Shown: positions 31,073-40,328, counted from the stretch's first letter. The stretch is DNA of 50,052 nucleotides from a virus (IMGVR_UViG_3300048903_000141:1-50052), one strand, 5' to 3'. Translations and numbers: made by a program. Notes: generated by a model from the sequence alone, not told the origin.

Positions 31073-31966
31073 TTATGCAAACAATACGTCACCGCTTGCA
31101 ATTGTGCCGGAGTGTGAAACGCCCAGCGCATCCGTAAACCTGAAAGGCATACCCAGGAAGTCAGCAAACATATTGCACGTTAATTTCAACACACCACCAA
31201 CTTTAATTGTCATGACAATGCCGCCCGTGTCAATAAGCGGGTTGATGTCGGTGTATTCAAATTTAGCCACCGCATTTGTTCCACCGGCCAATGCGAAGTC
31301 ACAAGCACCTTGTGTTGGCGTTGCGTCATCTGCAAACGTAACCATTGTATCAAATGAAGTTGTGCCCAGGAGCGTTTGACCAAATATTGGTGACGTGCAA
31401 CGTTGCTCAGTTGTCGGAGAAACCCATGTTATGACGTAAGCATAAGACATTGTTTCACCATTACCCCGTGGCAACACCATATCACCAGATATTTCAATTG
31501 CAATACCTGAGTTGCCGCCAAACATAAAGCCTCCAGCGGTTTCATACCACATTTTGAAACGCTTGCCGGATTCAACGGCCTGCAAAAATGCGTGGTTTGC
31601 GTCTGTCACCTCATCAACCGTTGCGTTGATAGTGTGATCTTTCCGGGTGTTGTGCTTACGGCCTCCGGAAATGTCTTTTTTGGTGGTGTTGGGTGCGGGC
31701 TTATCTCCTATAACGGTAAGGCAACGGATTGCATCAATGTCCGTTTCCGTTTCGCTCACGCGCTGCTCCCACTCCTCTGCTTGCTCCCAATCGTCGAAAT
31801 CAGCGGCTCCAACTTTGGCCAAAAATATGCGGGTGATCTCTGACAACTTCACCTCCGGATCACAGAAATCAAAATCAACTGGAGGCAACGTTTCAGCCGC
31901 ACACGAAGGGGTGCCGCCAATATGCACATACCTCCGGTTTACAAAAGCTAAAAATGTACGTTTCAT
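31073..31966 (-). CDS. Major tail-tube-like protein, 297 aa
   Basis: Starts MKRTFLAFVNRRYVHIGG, the shared leader, then a beta-rich domain (SEITRIFLAKVGAADFDDWEQ... IRCLTVIGDKPAP..., KMWYETAGGFMFGG) shared with the 638-aa neighbour. The C-terminal ~100 residues are a separate small beta domain (LAGGTNAVAKFEYTDINPL). Size and position behind the tape measure and distal-tail genes fit a tail-tube or adjacent tail protein. The gene order is unusual, since tube genes normally precede the tape measure, so the name is provisional. Confidence 0.6.
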   Translation of the reverse strand: MKRTFLAFVNRRYVHIGGTPSCAAETLPPVDFDFCDPEVKLSEITRIFLAKVGAADFDDWEQAEEWEQRVSETETDIDAIRCLTVIGDKPAPNTTKKDISGGRKHNTRKDHTINATVDEVTDANHAFLQAVESGKRFKMWYETAGGFMFGGNSGIAIEISGDMVLPRGNGETMSYAYVITWVSPTTEQRCTSPIFGQTLLGTTSFDTMVTFADDATPTQGACDFALAGGTNAVAKFEYTDINPLIDTGGIVMTIKVGGVLKLTCNMFADFLGMPFRFTDALGVSHSGTIASGDVLFA

Positions 31967-31997
31967 AAAAAAATTTTATTGGGTTAACTCAATGCTG

Positions 31998-32005
31998 TAA
32001 ATGTA
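31998..32005 (-). promoter_or_regulatory. -7 box of the tail-tube gene
   Basis: TACATTTA on the minus strand, one mismatch from TAnnTTTG, about 32 nt before the ATG. The -33 region is only TTTTA, so the promoter is moderate at best. Confidence 0.5.
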
Positions 32006-32038
32006 ATCTGTTTTTCCTAATAACTAAAATGCGGGGCA

Positions 32039-33310
32039 TTAACAACTTGGAGACGGTGTACTCAATGCACTCTCCACGGTTGTATCAAAAGAGAATGTTG
32101 AATATGTCACCTTAAATTGAGTTGCACCAACACCACCGGGGATTGAACCGCTCCAACCGGTAACGCTGATAATTTCGGCTCTGGGGATATAGGAAACACG
32201 CAACACCCACGCCCCGGCCCCGGTCTTACTCCATAACCTTGCAAAATACCCTGCTGTAAATCCGGTTGTGAGCTTAGCGGTTACGCCTCCGGAGGGCTCA
32301 CAATATGTTGTCACCAATGTTTGGCCTCCACCGCTTGGCGGGTCTACTGGTGCCGGCTCATCCATTGCTTGCTCACATGACGTTGTGGCCAAAAGGCTCA
32401 TTTGCTCAAATGTTACTGTTACTTGGGAATATGCTTCATCGCTTGTTCCGTCATGTGTAACATCAATATTTTTTAACTCACCTCTCCTTAATGCTCGATC
32501 CGTTATTAACTCTTTATAATCATGTATCTGCATTACATACAACGCAACCTTTATAAAATCAGGCACCAAAGCCGACAATTTATATTTTATCGCGGCCTTT
32601 TGAAAAGTTGGGATTAACTCATTATTACCATCTCTCTCTCCCTCAATTTCCACCTCTGGCTCACTTGCTGTAATGAATGAATCTAAGTATAAAAGATTAT
32701 AAAAAGAACCATCACCAGGATAATGAAGTGGTGACAAATCGGAATTGTGATACCATTTAAATATCACCGCCTCACAATTCAAATCCGATTCACCCCATCC
32801 AAAACGTTTCTCCGGAACCCTAAAAATTTCGCTTGTAAAGTACCCATTGAATGGAGCCGCTGGGCTAATGCCATCAACTGGCACAATCCCCAAAACCGGA
32901 TCAACGATACCTTGCGTAAATTTCATTTCCATATAGTACAAACCAGGCTCCAAATCAATGGCCGCTGTAATCCCTGCATTGGTGGCATTTTTAAACATGA
33001 AATAATCTTTCCCGTCCAATGTGCCCCACTCCAAATATGTGGGTGATAAAAATGAACTGAGGTCAACTGCCACCGCGTCCTCAAATCCATCCAAATAATC
33101 CTGCATTGTGGCATCCTCACATGCCTTTTTTATTTTCCAATGCACCGGCACCTCTGAGGTTGGTTGCTTGAAAAACTGGAAAGGCAAGATACCGTTGTAA
33201 GGTGCCAATTGCGCAAAAACCATGTCTTTGGAGACATGGTTGCGCAAACGATCCTGTTGAAAAATTCGTGGATACCACGGTAACGAATTTGGTAAATTAT
33301 TGAATAACAT
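32039..33310 (-). CDS. Distal-tail-like structural protein, 423 aa
   Basis: Begins MLFNNLPNSLPWYPRIFQQDRLRNH. The first ~300 residues are beta-rich (LPFQFFKQPTSEVPVHWKIKKA; GLYYMEMKFTQGI; GYFTSEIFRVPEKRFG), as in proteins that follow the tape measure in Bacteroidetes siphophages. A Pro/Gly linker (DEPAPVDPPSGGG) leads to a small C-terminal beta domain rich in Thr and Gly. It lies 5 nt after the tape-measure stop. It would be expected at the tail tip, but the role is inferred from order. Confidence 0.6.
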   Translation of the reverse strand: MLFNNLPNSLPWYPRIFQQDRLRNHVSKDMVFAQLAPYNGILPFQFFKQPTSEVPVHWKIKKACEDATMQDYLDGFEDAVAVDLSSFLSPTYLEWGTLDGKDYFMFKNATNAGITAAIDLEPGLYYMEMKFTQGIVDPVLGIVPVDGISPAAPFNGYFTSEIFRVPEKRFGWGESDLNCEAVIFKWYHNSDLSPLHYPGDGSFYNLLYLDSFITASEPEVEIEGERDGNNELIPTFQKAAIKYKLSALVPDFIKVALYVMQIHDYKELITDRALRRGELKNIDVTHDGTSDEAYSQVTVTFEQMSLLATTSCEQAMDEPAPVDPPSGGGQTLVTTYCEPSGGVTAKLTTGFTAGYFARLWSKTGAGAWVLRVSYIPRAEIISVTGWSGSIPGGVGATQFKVTYSTFSFDTTVESALSTPSPSC

Positions 33311-33315
33311 AACGG

Positions 33316-36300
33316 TTAGTTTTTACGGATTTTAATTTTCTTTTTTCCTTTAATAACAACATCAAAGCCGTTTTCCTCATACTTAATTTCACGCTGCTCA
33401 TTCTGCCTCACCAAAGTTTGTATGCCCTTATCAATGCTGGCAAGCTCCATTGGCTTTTCGCTATGGCTGGAATGGATTACGGTATTATTGATAAATGCCG
33501 TATGTTCCCGGCCCTCCTTAATAGCTCCTGCCAATTCCTCATCTAGAGCCATGTGAACACCCAAACCGCTCAACATACTACGCATTTCACGGTCTGACAT
33601 TGATTCAATTTTGTTGTTGTTGATAACCTCCAGCAACGGCATAAATTTCTCCGTCTGTCTCTTTGCGGTCACAAACTCACCCTCCTCCAGCTCCATCACA
33701 CCGGCATTGCGATCCGGGGAGAAATATTTTTGCCCGCCCTCTGCGTGTGACTTACCCCCGATCATACCACCATCACCAAATTGTTGAGGTTGTATTGCCT
33801 CATATGTCTGGGCCTTTGAAATAACAAATGCCGTCAACATTGCAGTAATTGCAGCAATGGCCACCGGCACCGCAAACGGCCCTCCAATGGCTGTTGCTTG
33901 CAACATAATGTTGGTTGACGCTGTAATGAGGTTTGCAGCCTGCAACGCTGTCTGTGCGTCTGCCTGTGCCTTTTGGCTTTTCTGCAACTCCTGCTGGTAT
34001 GCCTCCTGTTGTTTCAAATCCTCCTGCCTTGATTGCTCTTTGGCGTTCATTTGATCCAATATCCCCTGTATATTGGAGGCATAACCGGCATCACGCAACG
34101 CAATCTCAGCTTGCAAACGGCTCCGCAAATCGTCCAATTCTTGGTTGTCCTGGTCAATTGCCGCTTGCTTGGCATCAATCATTTTTTGGTAACGATCCTG
34201 AACCAATTTGCTGTAACTGTCCACCGCTTGCCCTATGGAGTTGAACATGCTGGAGACTTGTTGCGTTGCAAAATCCAGCTCCTTTTGGCTGGCACCCGGC
34301 AATAATAAGCTCATCACCGTTTGCGGAGGAGTATTGCCAACGGCCTGTTGCAATCCCTGCTTTGCAGCATTCACCCGCGCCTCTGCATTTGCCAATTCCT
34401 GCTCCGTGGCTGCATCACCGGATTTTTTCAGTAAATCCAATTGTTTCTGGGCCGCGCTCAACTCCTCCTTAAGAATTTCAATGTTCTTAAGTGCAATGAT
34501 CCGGTTGCTCTGGGTGGCATACAACTTATTTTCATTGATTAAGTTGACGTTTTTTTGTTTCTCCAGCTCAATTTGTTTCAACCCCTGCTCCTTTTCCACC
34601 TGGAGGCTGTCATGTTCCAATTGGAGCATTACAGCATTAATTGCTTTCTCCTGATTCTCTTTGGTGAGGTTCTTTGCGGAAATTGCATTTATCTCTGCCT
34701 CTGCTGCCAATCGTAGCTGCTCCAATCGCTTTTCCGTGCTGTCTTTCTCCAATGCAAGCAACTGTTGCTGTATTTCGTAATCAAATGCAATTTGCTGGGC
34801 ACGGTACTTTTTCCGCACCTCCTCCGCTGCAATCTCTCCCTCCTCTGTTACCTGGGCTTTGAGGGCATTGATTGTTTTGCCTTGCTGTTGCTCCAGCGCA
34901 ATTTGTTGGTTCAATCCCTCAATGCGTAATGCAATCACATCTTTGTCCGCTTCACCGGCAACGCTCAACTCAATCTGGGCCTCTTTGCGCTGCTCCTGCA
35001 AGTTTCTCAACCGGGCTCCGTGTTCCTGATCTAGTGCCGCAATCTTGTCTGCAACTCCCTTTTTAATGGTGGCAATCTCTTTATCTTGCCCGTCCTTCAT
35101 TTCTGCAATTTTGGAGGCTTGAATGTCATTAGCATATGCACGGGTTTGTTGCAAAATGGCCCGCTCCGCTTCACCGTTGGCAAAACGTTGTTTCAACGTG
35201 TCCAATTGCAGCTTTGCCAATTCCTCTTTCTTTTCCCGCTCCATCTTTATGCGATCCACATTTATTTGGGTTGCAGCGTTCAAACTGTCTTTCTCCAATT
35301 TGTCTATGCGATCCAGTATTTTTTGCCGGGTTTCTGCATAATTTTTATCATTGGTGTCTAGTGCCAACGCCGTGCGGTATGCGTCCTCTATGGCCAATTT
35401 ATTATCCGAAATCTGAGCGTTTAACCTGTCAATTCCTATTTGTGTCAAAACTGACTGATTCCGTTTGAGTGCGTTGGCCTCTGCCTCCTTTACTTTCAAC
35501 CGCCTGTCAGTAATGGCAATGTCCTCCTCCAAAAACTTTTGCTGGGCCTCCAACAACCTGTTTGCCTCCTCAGTTGACAACCCCACCTCCTTTTGCGCCT
35601 GGGCAAATTGATATAATGCAATTGCCGCAACCGCCAACACCGCAATGATTGCCGTGAGCGGGTTGGCAAGTAATGCCGCTGTCCAACTTTCCGTGGCCAC
35701 GGTTGCCGCTTCAACTGCAACCGTGTTTGCTTCGGTAACTACTGTTGCAACTTCATTTGTGGTTGTGGCAACCGCTTGCGCCTCCGTCTCCGCTACCGTG
35801 GCCGCTGTCTCCTCCGTAATGGCCGTTGTGTGAGCTTGCCGTGCGTATGTTTGGAGGTAAACGGACAATGCGGAATCTTTGTTGAGAACGTTGGCCACCT
35901 CCTGAATACCTTGTAAAATGGCCATTGCGCCCTGCACCTTTTGAATGGCCTTTGCTGCCTCCTCACTTTGCTCACCAAAAGCCGCCAATGCACCTTGACC
36001 AATAGCGAATGCACCGGCCAATCCCCGCACCGCTGTAATACCCGCATCCAATCCTTTGGTGTCCGATGCTAACCGGGCAATGCGTTGTGAGGTGTCCCCC
36101 AACTGATCCTGCAACTCACCGGCCCTTTGTGACAGCTCAATGAATTGCTCCGTGTTGCCTTGCCCGGCCAACTCCATTGCCGCCAATTCCATACGCATTT
36201 CACGCAACTGCGTCCGCAAACTTTTCACCCGTGGCTCTGCCTGATCCGGCACCGGATCAACCTTTGGTATTTTTGAAAGGTCTGCAACAACCTCTGTTGC

Positions 36301-36843
36301 ATCCTCCATGAGAACATTTAAAAATTTGTCGGCCTCCTGAATTTGTTTGCTCAATGTGGCAAACGCCGGTGTGCCCTGGCTCAATCCGGCCAACTGTTTC
36401 TTTGCCGTCTCCAGAATAAGGGCAAATCCCTCCGTTTGGGTTTTGGCTCCTTTGAGCTGGTTGGTTAAAAGGTCAATTGAACTTTTATCAATATTGAAAC
36501 GGAAATCAACCGGCTTTCCTATGGCATCACGCATTTTTGCAACGAATGATCCCAATTTTTCAGTAATGCCGTTGGTGTTGATCTTATCCGGTGAAAATGC
36601 CTTTTCCAAATCGGTGCCGGCCTGCTTCGCGGCTGTCTGGAGCTTTTGCGCTGCCTCTGCACCTTGTCCCAACTTGGCGTTGAGGGCATCACTATTTTTT
36701 GCAGCTTGCCCCAATGCATCACTCATTTGGGTTGTGGCCTGCTTTGCAGCCGTGGTAACACCGGCCAATCCCTCCTCAATTTCCGTGAACCCGGTTAAAA
36801 TCCCTCTGGTGTCAATCCCCAATGGGAGCATGAAATTTTCCAT
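33316..36843 (-). CDS. Tape measure protein, 1175 aa
   Basis: Very long helical protein with an Ala/Gln/Lys-rich coiled-coil body, a hydrophobic section near residues 390-410 (LLANPLTAIIAVLAVAAIALYQFA) and another near 995-1020, as in siphovirus tape measures. It fixes tail length during assembly and may form a membrane channel at entry. The C-terminus (HAEGGQKYFSPDRNAGVMELEEGEFVTAKRQTEKF) is a segment I recall from Bacteroidetes tape measures. It lies directly after the frameshifted chaperone pair, the classical order. Confidence 0.92.
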   Translation of the reverse strand: MENFMLPLGIDTRGILTGFTEIEEGLAGVTTAAKQATTQMSDALGQAAKNSDALNAKLGQGAEAAQKLQTAAKQAGTDLEKAFSPDKINTNGITEKLGSFVAKMRDAIGKPVDFRFNIDKSSIDLLTNQLKGAKTQTEGFALILETAKKQLAGLSQGTPAFATLSKQIQEADKFLNVLMEDATEVVADLSKIPKVDPVPDQAEPRVKSLRTQLREMRMELAAMELAGQGNTEQFIELSQRAGELQDQLGDTSQRIARLASDTKGLDAGITAVRGLAGAFAIGQGALAAFGEQSEEAAKAIQKVQGAMAILQGIQEVANVLNKDSALSVYLQTYARQAHTTAITEETAATVAETEAQAVATTTNEVATVVTEANTVAVEAATVATESWTAALLANPLTAIIAVLAVAAIALYQFAQAQKEVGLSTEEANRLLEAQQKFLEEDIAITDRRLKVKEAEANALKRNQSVLTQIGIDRLNAQISDNKLAIEDAYRTALALDTNDKNYAETRQKILDRIDKLEKDSLNAATQINVDRIKMEREKKEELAKLQLDTLKQRFANGEAERAILQQTRAYANDIQASKIAEMKDGQDKEIATIKKGVADKIAALDQEHGARLRNLQEQRKEAQIELSVAGEADKDVIALRIEGLNQQIALEQQQGKTINALKAQVTEEGEIAAEEVRKKYRAQQIAFDYEIQQQLLALEKDSTEKRLEQLRLAAEAEINAISAKNLTKENQEKAINAVMLQLEHDSLQVEKEQGLKQIELEKQKNVNLINENKLYATQSNRIIALKNIEILKEELSAAQKQLDLLKKSGDAATEQELANAEARVNAAKQGLQQAVGNTPPQTVMSLLLPGASQKELDFATQQVSSMFNSIGQAVDSYSKLVQDRYQKMIDAKQAAIDQDNQELDDLRSRLQAEIALRDAGYASNIQGILDQMNAKEQSRQEDLKQQEAYQQELQKSQKAQADAQTALQAANLITASTNIMLQATAIGGPFAVPVAIAAITAMLTAFVISKAQTYEAIQPQQFGDGGMIGGKSHAEGGQKYFSPDRNAGVMELEEGEFVTAKRQTEKFMPLLEVINNNKIESMSDREMRSMLSGLGVHMALDEELAGAIKEGREHTAFINNTVIHSSHSEKPMELASIDKGIQTLVRQNEQREIKYEENGFDVVIKGKKKIKIRKN

Positions 36844-36864
36844 AGCTAAAACAATTGTGTGTCA

Positions 36865-36905
36865 TAAAGATATAAAAATATAAAAGCCCCAATGGTTGGG
36901 GCTTT
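36865..36905 (-). promoter_or_regulatory. Promoter of the tape measure, overlapping a terminator
   Basis: TATCTTTA (36865-36872) preceded after 17 nt by TTG, which lies in the terminator arm TTGGGGCTTT. The terminator (AAAGCCCCAA/TTGGGGCTTT, 36883-36905) ends the chaperone transcript. Confidence 0.6.
36883..36905 (-). terminator. Terminator after the tail chaperone genes
   Basis: Ten-base perfect stem AAAGCCCCAA/TTGGGGCTTT with a 3-nt loop, followed by TATATTTTTATA. Confidence 0.9.
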
Positions 36906-36907
36906 TA

Positions 36908-37129
36908 CTAACTCTTATTGTTGCGTGATCTGTTGCGGGCATTCTCATCTTTGATCCGTTGCAACCACAAATCATAAATGCCCCAGAAATCCAAAACGTC
37001 TAATGCAATTATGCGGTTATACTCATCAATTGAACCGTTGGCCATTTTAAACCACAACTCAACCCAGCTCTTTTTGATCTTTTTTAATTCTGCTTCGGGG
37101 TGGAGGGGCTTGTTGTCTGCTCCGGCCAA
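36908..37129 (-). CDS. Tail assembly chaperone T part, made by -1 frameshift, 73 codons
   Basis: This frame has no ATG. Its first possible start is TTG at 37129, immediately after the slippery heptamer GGGAAAT at 37129-37135. It encodes a helical, tryptophan-rich segment (KKIKKSWVELWFKMANGSIDEYNRIIALDVLDFWGIYDLW). As in lambda G/GT, it is expected as the C-terminal extension of the upstream 200-aa protein. The GT form would recruit tape measure and tube subunits. Independent translation is unlikely. Confidence 0.8.
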   Translation of the reverse strand: MAGADNKPLHPEAELKKIKKSWVELWFKMANGSIDEYNRIIALDVLDFWGIYDLWLQRIKDENARNRSRNNKS

Positions 37130-37686
37130 TTTCCCCGTGGGCTCATTTCTAAGGCTGCGTTGATTACGGTTTGGGCCACCTCCATTTTTTCCAAAATGTT
37201 TTGGGTAAAGCTGGTATAGAGTTCGGTGAATCCAGGTACTATAATCAACGCAATAGCGAAAAAATCATGAGTATCTATGCCGGCCCTTTTCCAATCCTCC
37301 AATTTCTGCACCACCGTATCATTTCCCCATTGCGTCCTATCCTCTTCTTTCGTGTTCACGCATAGGGTGCAAATTTTGAGCATGGTTGGCTCTTTCTCTT
37401 TGAGCTTCACCATATGATTCAAAAGTTTGTCCGCATGCACCGCTGCGTCCGCAAACCTTACTTTGTTGAGCAATTCCCGCTGGGTAATCATGGCCTCATA
37501 AATTTGCTCTAAGGTCATACCCATTTGCAACTCCCTCTGGAGAATCACAAACTCACAGTAACGGCCAATTGGCAAACGTGTCTCCAGATAGTACGTTTTC
37601 CCGTTGGCCTCAAATTGGCCTGCTTTAAAGTCTATCCGCTTAAGGGCTCCCAGGCTGTCCCAATTGCTGGTGTCAATTTTCTGCAT
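37084..37686 (-). CDS. Tail assembly chaperone G part, 200 aa
   Basis: Begins MQKIDTSNWDSLGALKRIDFKAGQF. Helical protein (ILQRELQMGMTLEQIYEAMITQRELL..., AEALHADKLL-like region) with a Pro/Ser/Thr-rich end. It stands two genes before the tape measure and overlaps the T frame by 46 nt, as tail chaperones do. The zero frame reads CGG GGA AAT at the slip site and continues 16 more codons to TAA. Product ratio between G and GT would be set by the frameshift. Confidence 0.8.
   Translation of the reverse strand: MQKIDTSNWDSLGALKRIDFKAGQFEANGKTYYLETRLPIGRYCEFVILQRELQMGMTLEQIYEAMITQRELLNKVRFADAAVHADKLLNHMVKLKEKEPTMLKICTLCVNTKEEDRTQWGNDTVVQKLEDWKRAGIDTHDFFAIALIIVPGFTELYTSFTQNILEKMEVAQTVINAALEMSPRGNWPEQTTSPSTPKQN
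37129..37135 (-). promoter_or_regulatory. Programmed -1 ribosomal frameshift site
   Basis: GGGAAAT in the X_XXY_YYZ register of the zero frame (G GGA AAT). It differs by one base from the lambda G/GT heptamer GGGAAAG. A slip here joins the 200-aa and 73-codon frames. Confidence 0.8.
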
Positions 37687-38029
37687 CGTTTTTTCGTTGT
37701 ATTTGATTAATGATAAATGAAATTATGACGGTAAAAATAATAGCTGATCCAATGGTGAGCAAGTGGCAAAGGAGATTGTAATGCCGCCAATGGTACCTGA
37801 TATAAAGCCACAACGCCAATTGCCCGGCAAAACATTTCTCACAGCCCCAAATGGGCCGGTAAAACCACCGCTCCACCTCAACGTTGTTCACAACCTTAAT
37901 CCCTACCTTTTGACCGATTACAAACCACCAATTGGCCACGCGCTCATTGGGGAGGATCACCAACAACACCGTTGAGAATATTGAGCAACAAAGGCCCAGA
38001 TAAAGGGCCAAATTAAAGTTGTGAATCAT
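37673..38029 (-). CDS. Integral membrane protein with CxxC, 118 aa
   Basis: Hydrophobic segments near residues 5-26 (FNLALYLGLCCSIFSTVLLVIL) and 85-108 (LLCHLLTIGSAIIFTVIISFII). A polar stretch between them contains WGCEKCFAGQLALW, a motif like that of DUF1360-type membrane proteins. It sits between tail genes with ATGA overlap upstream and 14-nt overlap downstream. A membrane protein in a structural cluster is odd, and its role is unknown. Confidence 0.6.
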   Translation of the reverse strand: MIHNFNLALYLGLCCSIFSTVLLVILPNERVANWWFVIGQKVGIKVVNNVEVERWFYRPIWGCEKCFAGQLALWLYIRYHWRHYNLLCHLLTIGSAIIFTVIISFIINQIQRKNDAEN

Positions 38030-38649
38030 TGTACAAAGTTGAGTTGTTTAAAACAGGTTTGAGACACCCAAAATTTACATTGCAAGTCAAGGGCAAAATA
38101 TTCATATGGGGGCCGGAGATATTGCAATTCTGCCTCATCGTAATTGTAACGGGAAAATATATTGGCATCTTGTATTGGCACCCCTGCAAGCGTCACAAAC
38201 AACCGGGAAATGCCAATTGTTGAGTTGATCCCCGTGCCCTTTACCAAACGGGCCACGATCTCAGAAATAAAGTTGGCCGTTACCTCCTCATATTTCGGCA
38301 TATCTCCCTCCAGAATCTTTTGCCGGTTCACCCAGCAAACCAGACGTAACCGGGACACCACCGCCAATTGGCCGGCCTTTACTTTCGCGCCGGTGTCTGG
38401 AGTGGTTCCAAAGTCCTCAAAGTAAAGTATGCCTTTCTTTGTGCCATCTGGCACCAACGCCCGCTCTCCCATGCCGTCCTCAATATCATAGGACACCGGC
38501 AATTTCTTTTGGATTTTCTGGGCCTGCTGATCCGTTCCGGCCTCTGCATACCTTGTATCAATGACGGGTTGGGCAAGCCCTGCAACCGTGTGCAAAAAGG
38601 GCAAATCAACCAACATGCCCTTTAAAATGTTTGATAGTTCCTTTACCAT
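38026..38649 (-). CDS. Tail completion/terminator-like protein, 207 aa
   Basis: Begins MVKELSNILKGMLVDLPFLHTVAGLAQPVIDTRY. An alpha-beta protein with DFGTTPDTGAKVKAGQLAVVSRLRLVCWVNR and YFALDLQCKFWVSQTCF, consistent with a tail-terminator or connector protein between the head and the tail chaperone genes. Assignment is by order and general appearance only. Confidence 0.5.
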   Translation of the reverse strand: MVKELSNILKGMLVDLPFLHTVAGLAQPVIDTRYAEAGTDQQAQKIQKKLPVSYDIEDGMGERALVPDGTKKGILYFEDFGTTPDTGAKVKAGQLAVVSRLRLVCWVNRQKILEGDMPKYEEVTANFISEIVARLVKGTGINSTIGISRLFVTLAGVPIQDANIFSRYNYDEAELQYLRPPYEYFALDLQCKFWVSQTCFKQLNFVQ

Positions 38650-38652
38650 ATA

Positions 38653-39216
38653 CTAAAAACCGTTGTTTTTAAAGATAAGTTGGATTTGCTCCAACATTAC
38701 CTGAGTTAAAATTTTGATCTCCTCCGGCCCCAATGACTTGCCCAGGTAATCCCCGTACCTGTCACGGTTCCAATTCATCTTGTTAACAACCTCCGCTGAA
38801 TTGCCACCCAGCGGGCAAACAATTTGCCCCTCTCCTTTGTAGTATGGAGTTTGCGGCCCCATTCCGGCCCACATCTTATTGGTAAACCCCAGGTCAACAT
38901 GATCTGTTGGCAAACCCTCCGCTCTCCGGAGGTCGGCCCACGTCATGCCGGTTTCCTCTCCGTCCTTCGCGGCCTCATCCTTTTTTTTGACGCTCTCAAT
39001 GTATGCGGCACCGGCATTGCTCTTTTCCTTGCCGTCAAAAAACCACGCTGGCAACTTGTTACCAGAATACATTGCGCCAAAGCCTTGTTGCCTAATTTTC
39101 CGCTCAATGAGGGCTTTGGCCGTTATCGTGTTCAAACGGGAAAGGTCAGGCAAGGAATTTAATATTTCCTGCCTGACCTTTTGCAACCGCCTCTGTAAAT
39201 CGTTGAGGTCTGCCAT
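38653..39216 (-). CDS. Head-tail connector/virion morphogenesis-type protein, 187 aa
   Basis: Begins MADLNDLQRRLQKVRQEILNSLPDLSRLNTITAKALIERKI. Helical N-terminus, then a loop region (YSGNKLPAWFFDG) and the segment HVDLGFTNKMWAGMGP, which resembles HK97-gp10 or Mu-type morphogenesis proteins (RTGxLxxS is replaced). The end is helical (GPEEIKILTQVMLEQIQ). The stop/start junction with the next gene shares one base. Confidence 0.5.
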   Translation of the reverse strand: MADLNDLQRRLQKVRQEILNSLPDLSRLNTITAKALIERKIRQQGFGAMYSGNKLPAWFFDGKEKSNAGAAYIESVKKKDEAAKDGEETGMTWADLRRAEGLPTDHVDLGFTNKMWAGMGPQTPYYKGEGQIVCPLGGNSAEVVNKMNWNRDRYGDYLGKSLGPEEIKILTQVMLEQIQLIFKNNGF

Positions 39217-40310
39217 TAGCTGTAAATTGTACCTTTTACAATCTTATCCTCTTTGCAAGTGTAACAATTGGTTTCTCCCAATGTGAGGTTGTTGGCAATG
39301 GCTGTAATACGATCCTCATATTCTTTCCGGAAATGGTTGCGCTTGCCCCATAGGTACTCACGATTTTGCAAGTTCACCCGGTTAACCTGGGCACCCTTAA
39401 AAATGTACTCAATCCAAAGCTCCCCGGCCTTGTATCTGGTGGCCCACGCCATCATTTGTTGTATGGCCTCCTGTTTGTCGTATTCGCGGCACACAACGGT
39501 GTCTGTGTCGCAACCAACCTCCATTGAAACGGAAAAGCCATGCCCCCTTTCGTCTGCTGTAACGTTGTGTAAACGCTGGGTGTCGCTGAATGCAACGCCT
39601 TTGTAAGTCATGTATGCATTTAACGCTCTGGTTAAATCCCGCCCGTTGCATGAGCCGCACCGGATATTGTTATTTTTCGGCATCAACCCTCCGGCCTCAT
39701 TGCGATCATAGAAAATCCAGTATTCCAGCGGGTGGCCGTCCTCCTCCATTGGTAAGGTAATGCCGCCCTCCGGCATGGTGGCGTTTGTCCACGATCCGGC
39801 AACGGTTGTGATCTCCAGCGTGTGCAATGGCTCATCAACGAAACTCATATCTTTTGCATACACCTTATGAATGTACACATTGAACGTTGCGGCACCATTG
39901 AGACAAAGGGAAATTGCATTGATTTTGATATTGCCGGCAATGGCCTCGATCATGCGGTATCTTTGGCCCTGATATTGTCCGCTTGTGTGCAATACCCCAG
40001 ACACGGAGCGTTGCCCCACTTGCCCGTTGAACTTAATTTTTGCAGGCTGGAAACGGCTATTGATTGCCAAAAGTAAATCCGCTTTCAGGCTCTTTTGGGC
40101 CTCCGTTTTCGCGTCCAATGCTGACTGCAACGCAAACTCCATTGATTCCTGTGTATCTATGGCCATAAGGTCAATGCCGCCCGGCAATGCATCCATAAAC
40201 AAGTCAGAATTGGAAACGGCAATTGCGGCTTGCATTTCCTCACTTAGCTCATTGTAGAATGGAATGGAGGCGTTGTTGGTAACGCCAATAATATCTGTAA
40301 TGCAGTCCAT
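39216..40310 (-). CDS. Virion-type protein after the major capsid gene, 364 aa
   Basis: The ATG at 40310 (MDCITDIIGVTNNASIPFYNELSEEMQ) is chosen because the upstream part of the frame is the terminator and promoter. The middle is beta-rich with an unusual RCGSCNGRDLTRALNAYMTYKG and the end has TNCYTCKED, so there are at least two Cys pairs. Order suggests a connector, decoration or head-closure protein. The TNCYTCK motif and 18 underlying bases are shared with the lipoprotein gene at 2241-2504. Function unproven. Confidence 0.55.
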   Translation of the reverse strand: MDCITDIIGVTNNASIPFYNELSEEMQAAIAVSNSDLFMDALPGGIDLMAIDTQESMEFALQSALDAKTEAQKSLKADLLLAINSRFQPAKIKFNGQVGQRSVSGVLHTSGQYQGQRYRMIEAIAGNIKINAISLCLNGAATFNVYIHKVYAKDMSFVDEPLHTLEITTVAGSWTNATMPEGGITLPMEEDGHPLEYWIFYDRNEAGGLMPKNNNIRCGSCNGRDLTRALNAYMTYKGVAFSDTQRLHNVTADERGHGFSVSMEVGCDTDTVVCREYDKQEAIQQMMAWATRYKAGELWIEYIFKGAQVNRVNLQNREYLWGKRNHFRKEYEDRITAIANNLTLGETNCYTCKEDKIVKGTIYS

Positions 40311-40328
40311 AATGGTTAAATGTTTTCT

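Noticed and set aside
33316-36843. Plus-strand ORFs inside the tape measure as accessory genes
   Set aside because: All are antisense shadows with Ala/Ser/Cys/Leu-biased products and no start context.
39216-40310. Call as a second major capsid or tail-tube protein
   Set aside because: There is no leader peptide and no similarity to the tube pair. Order alone does not decide, so it was left as virion-type.
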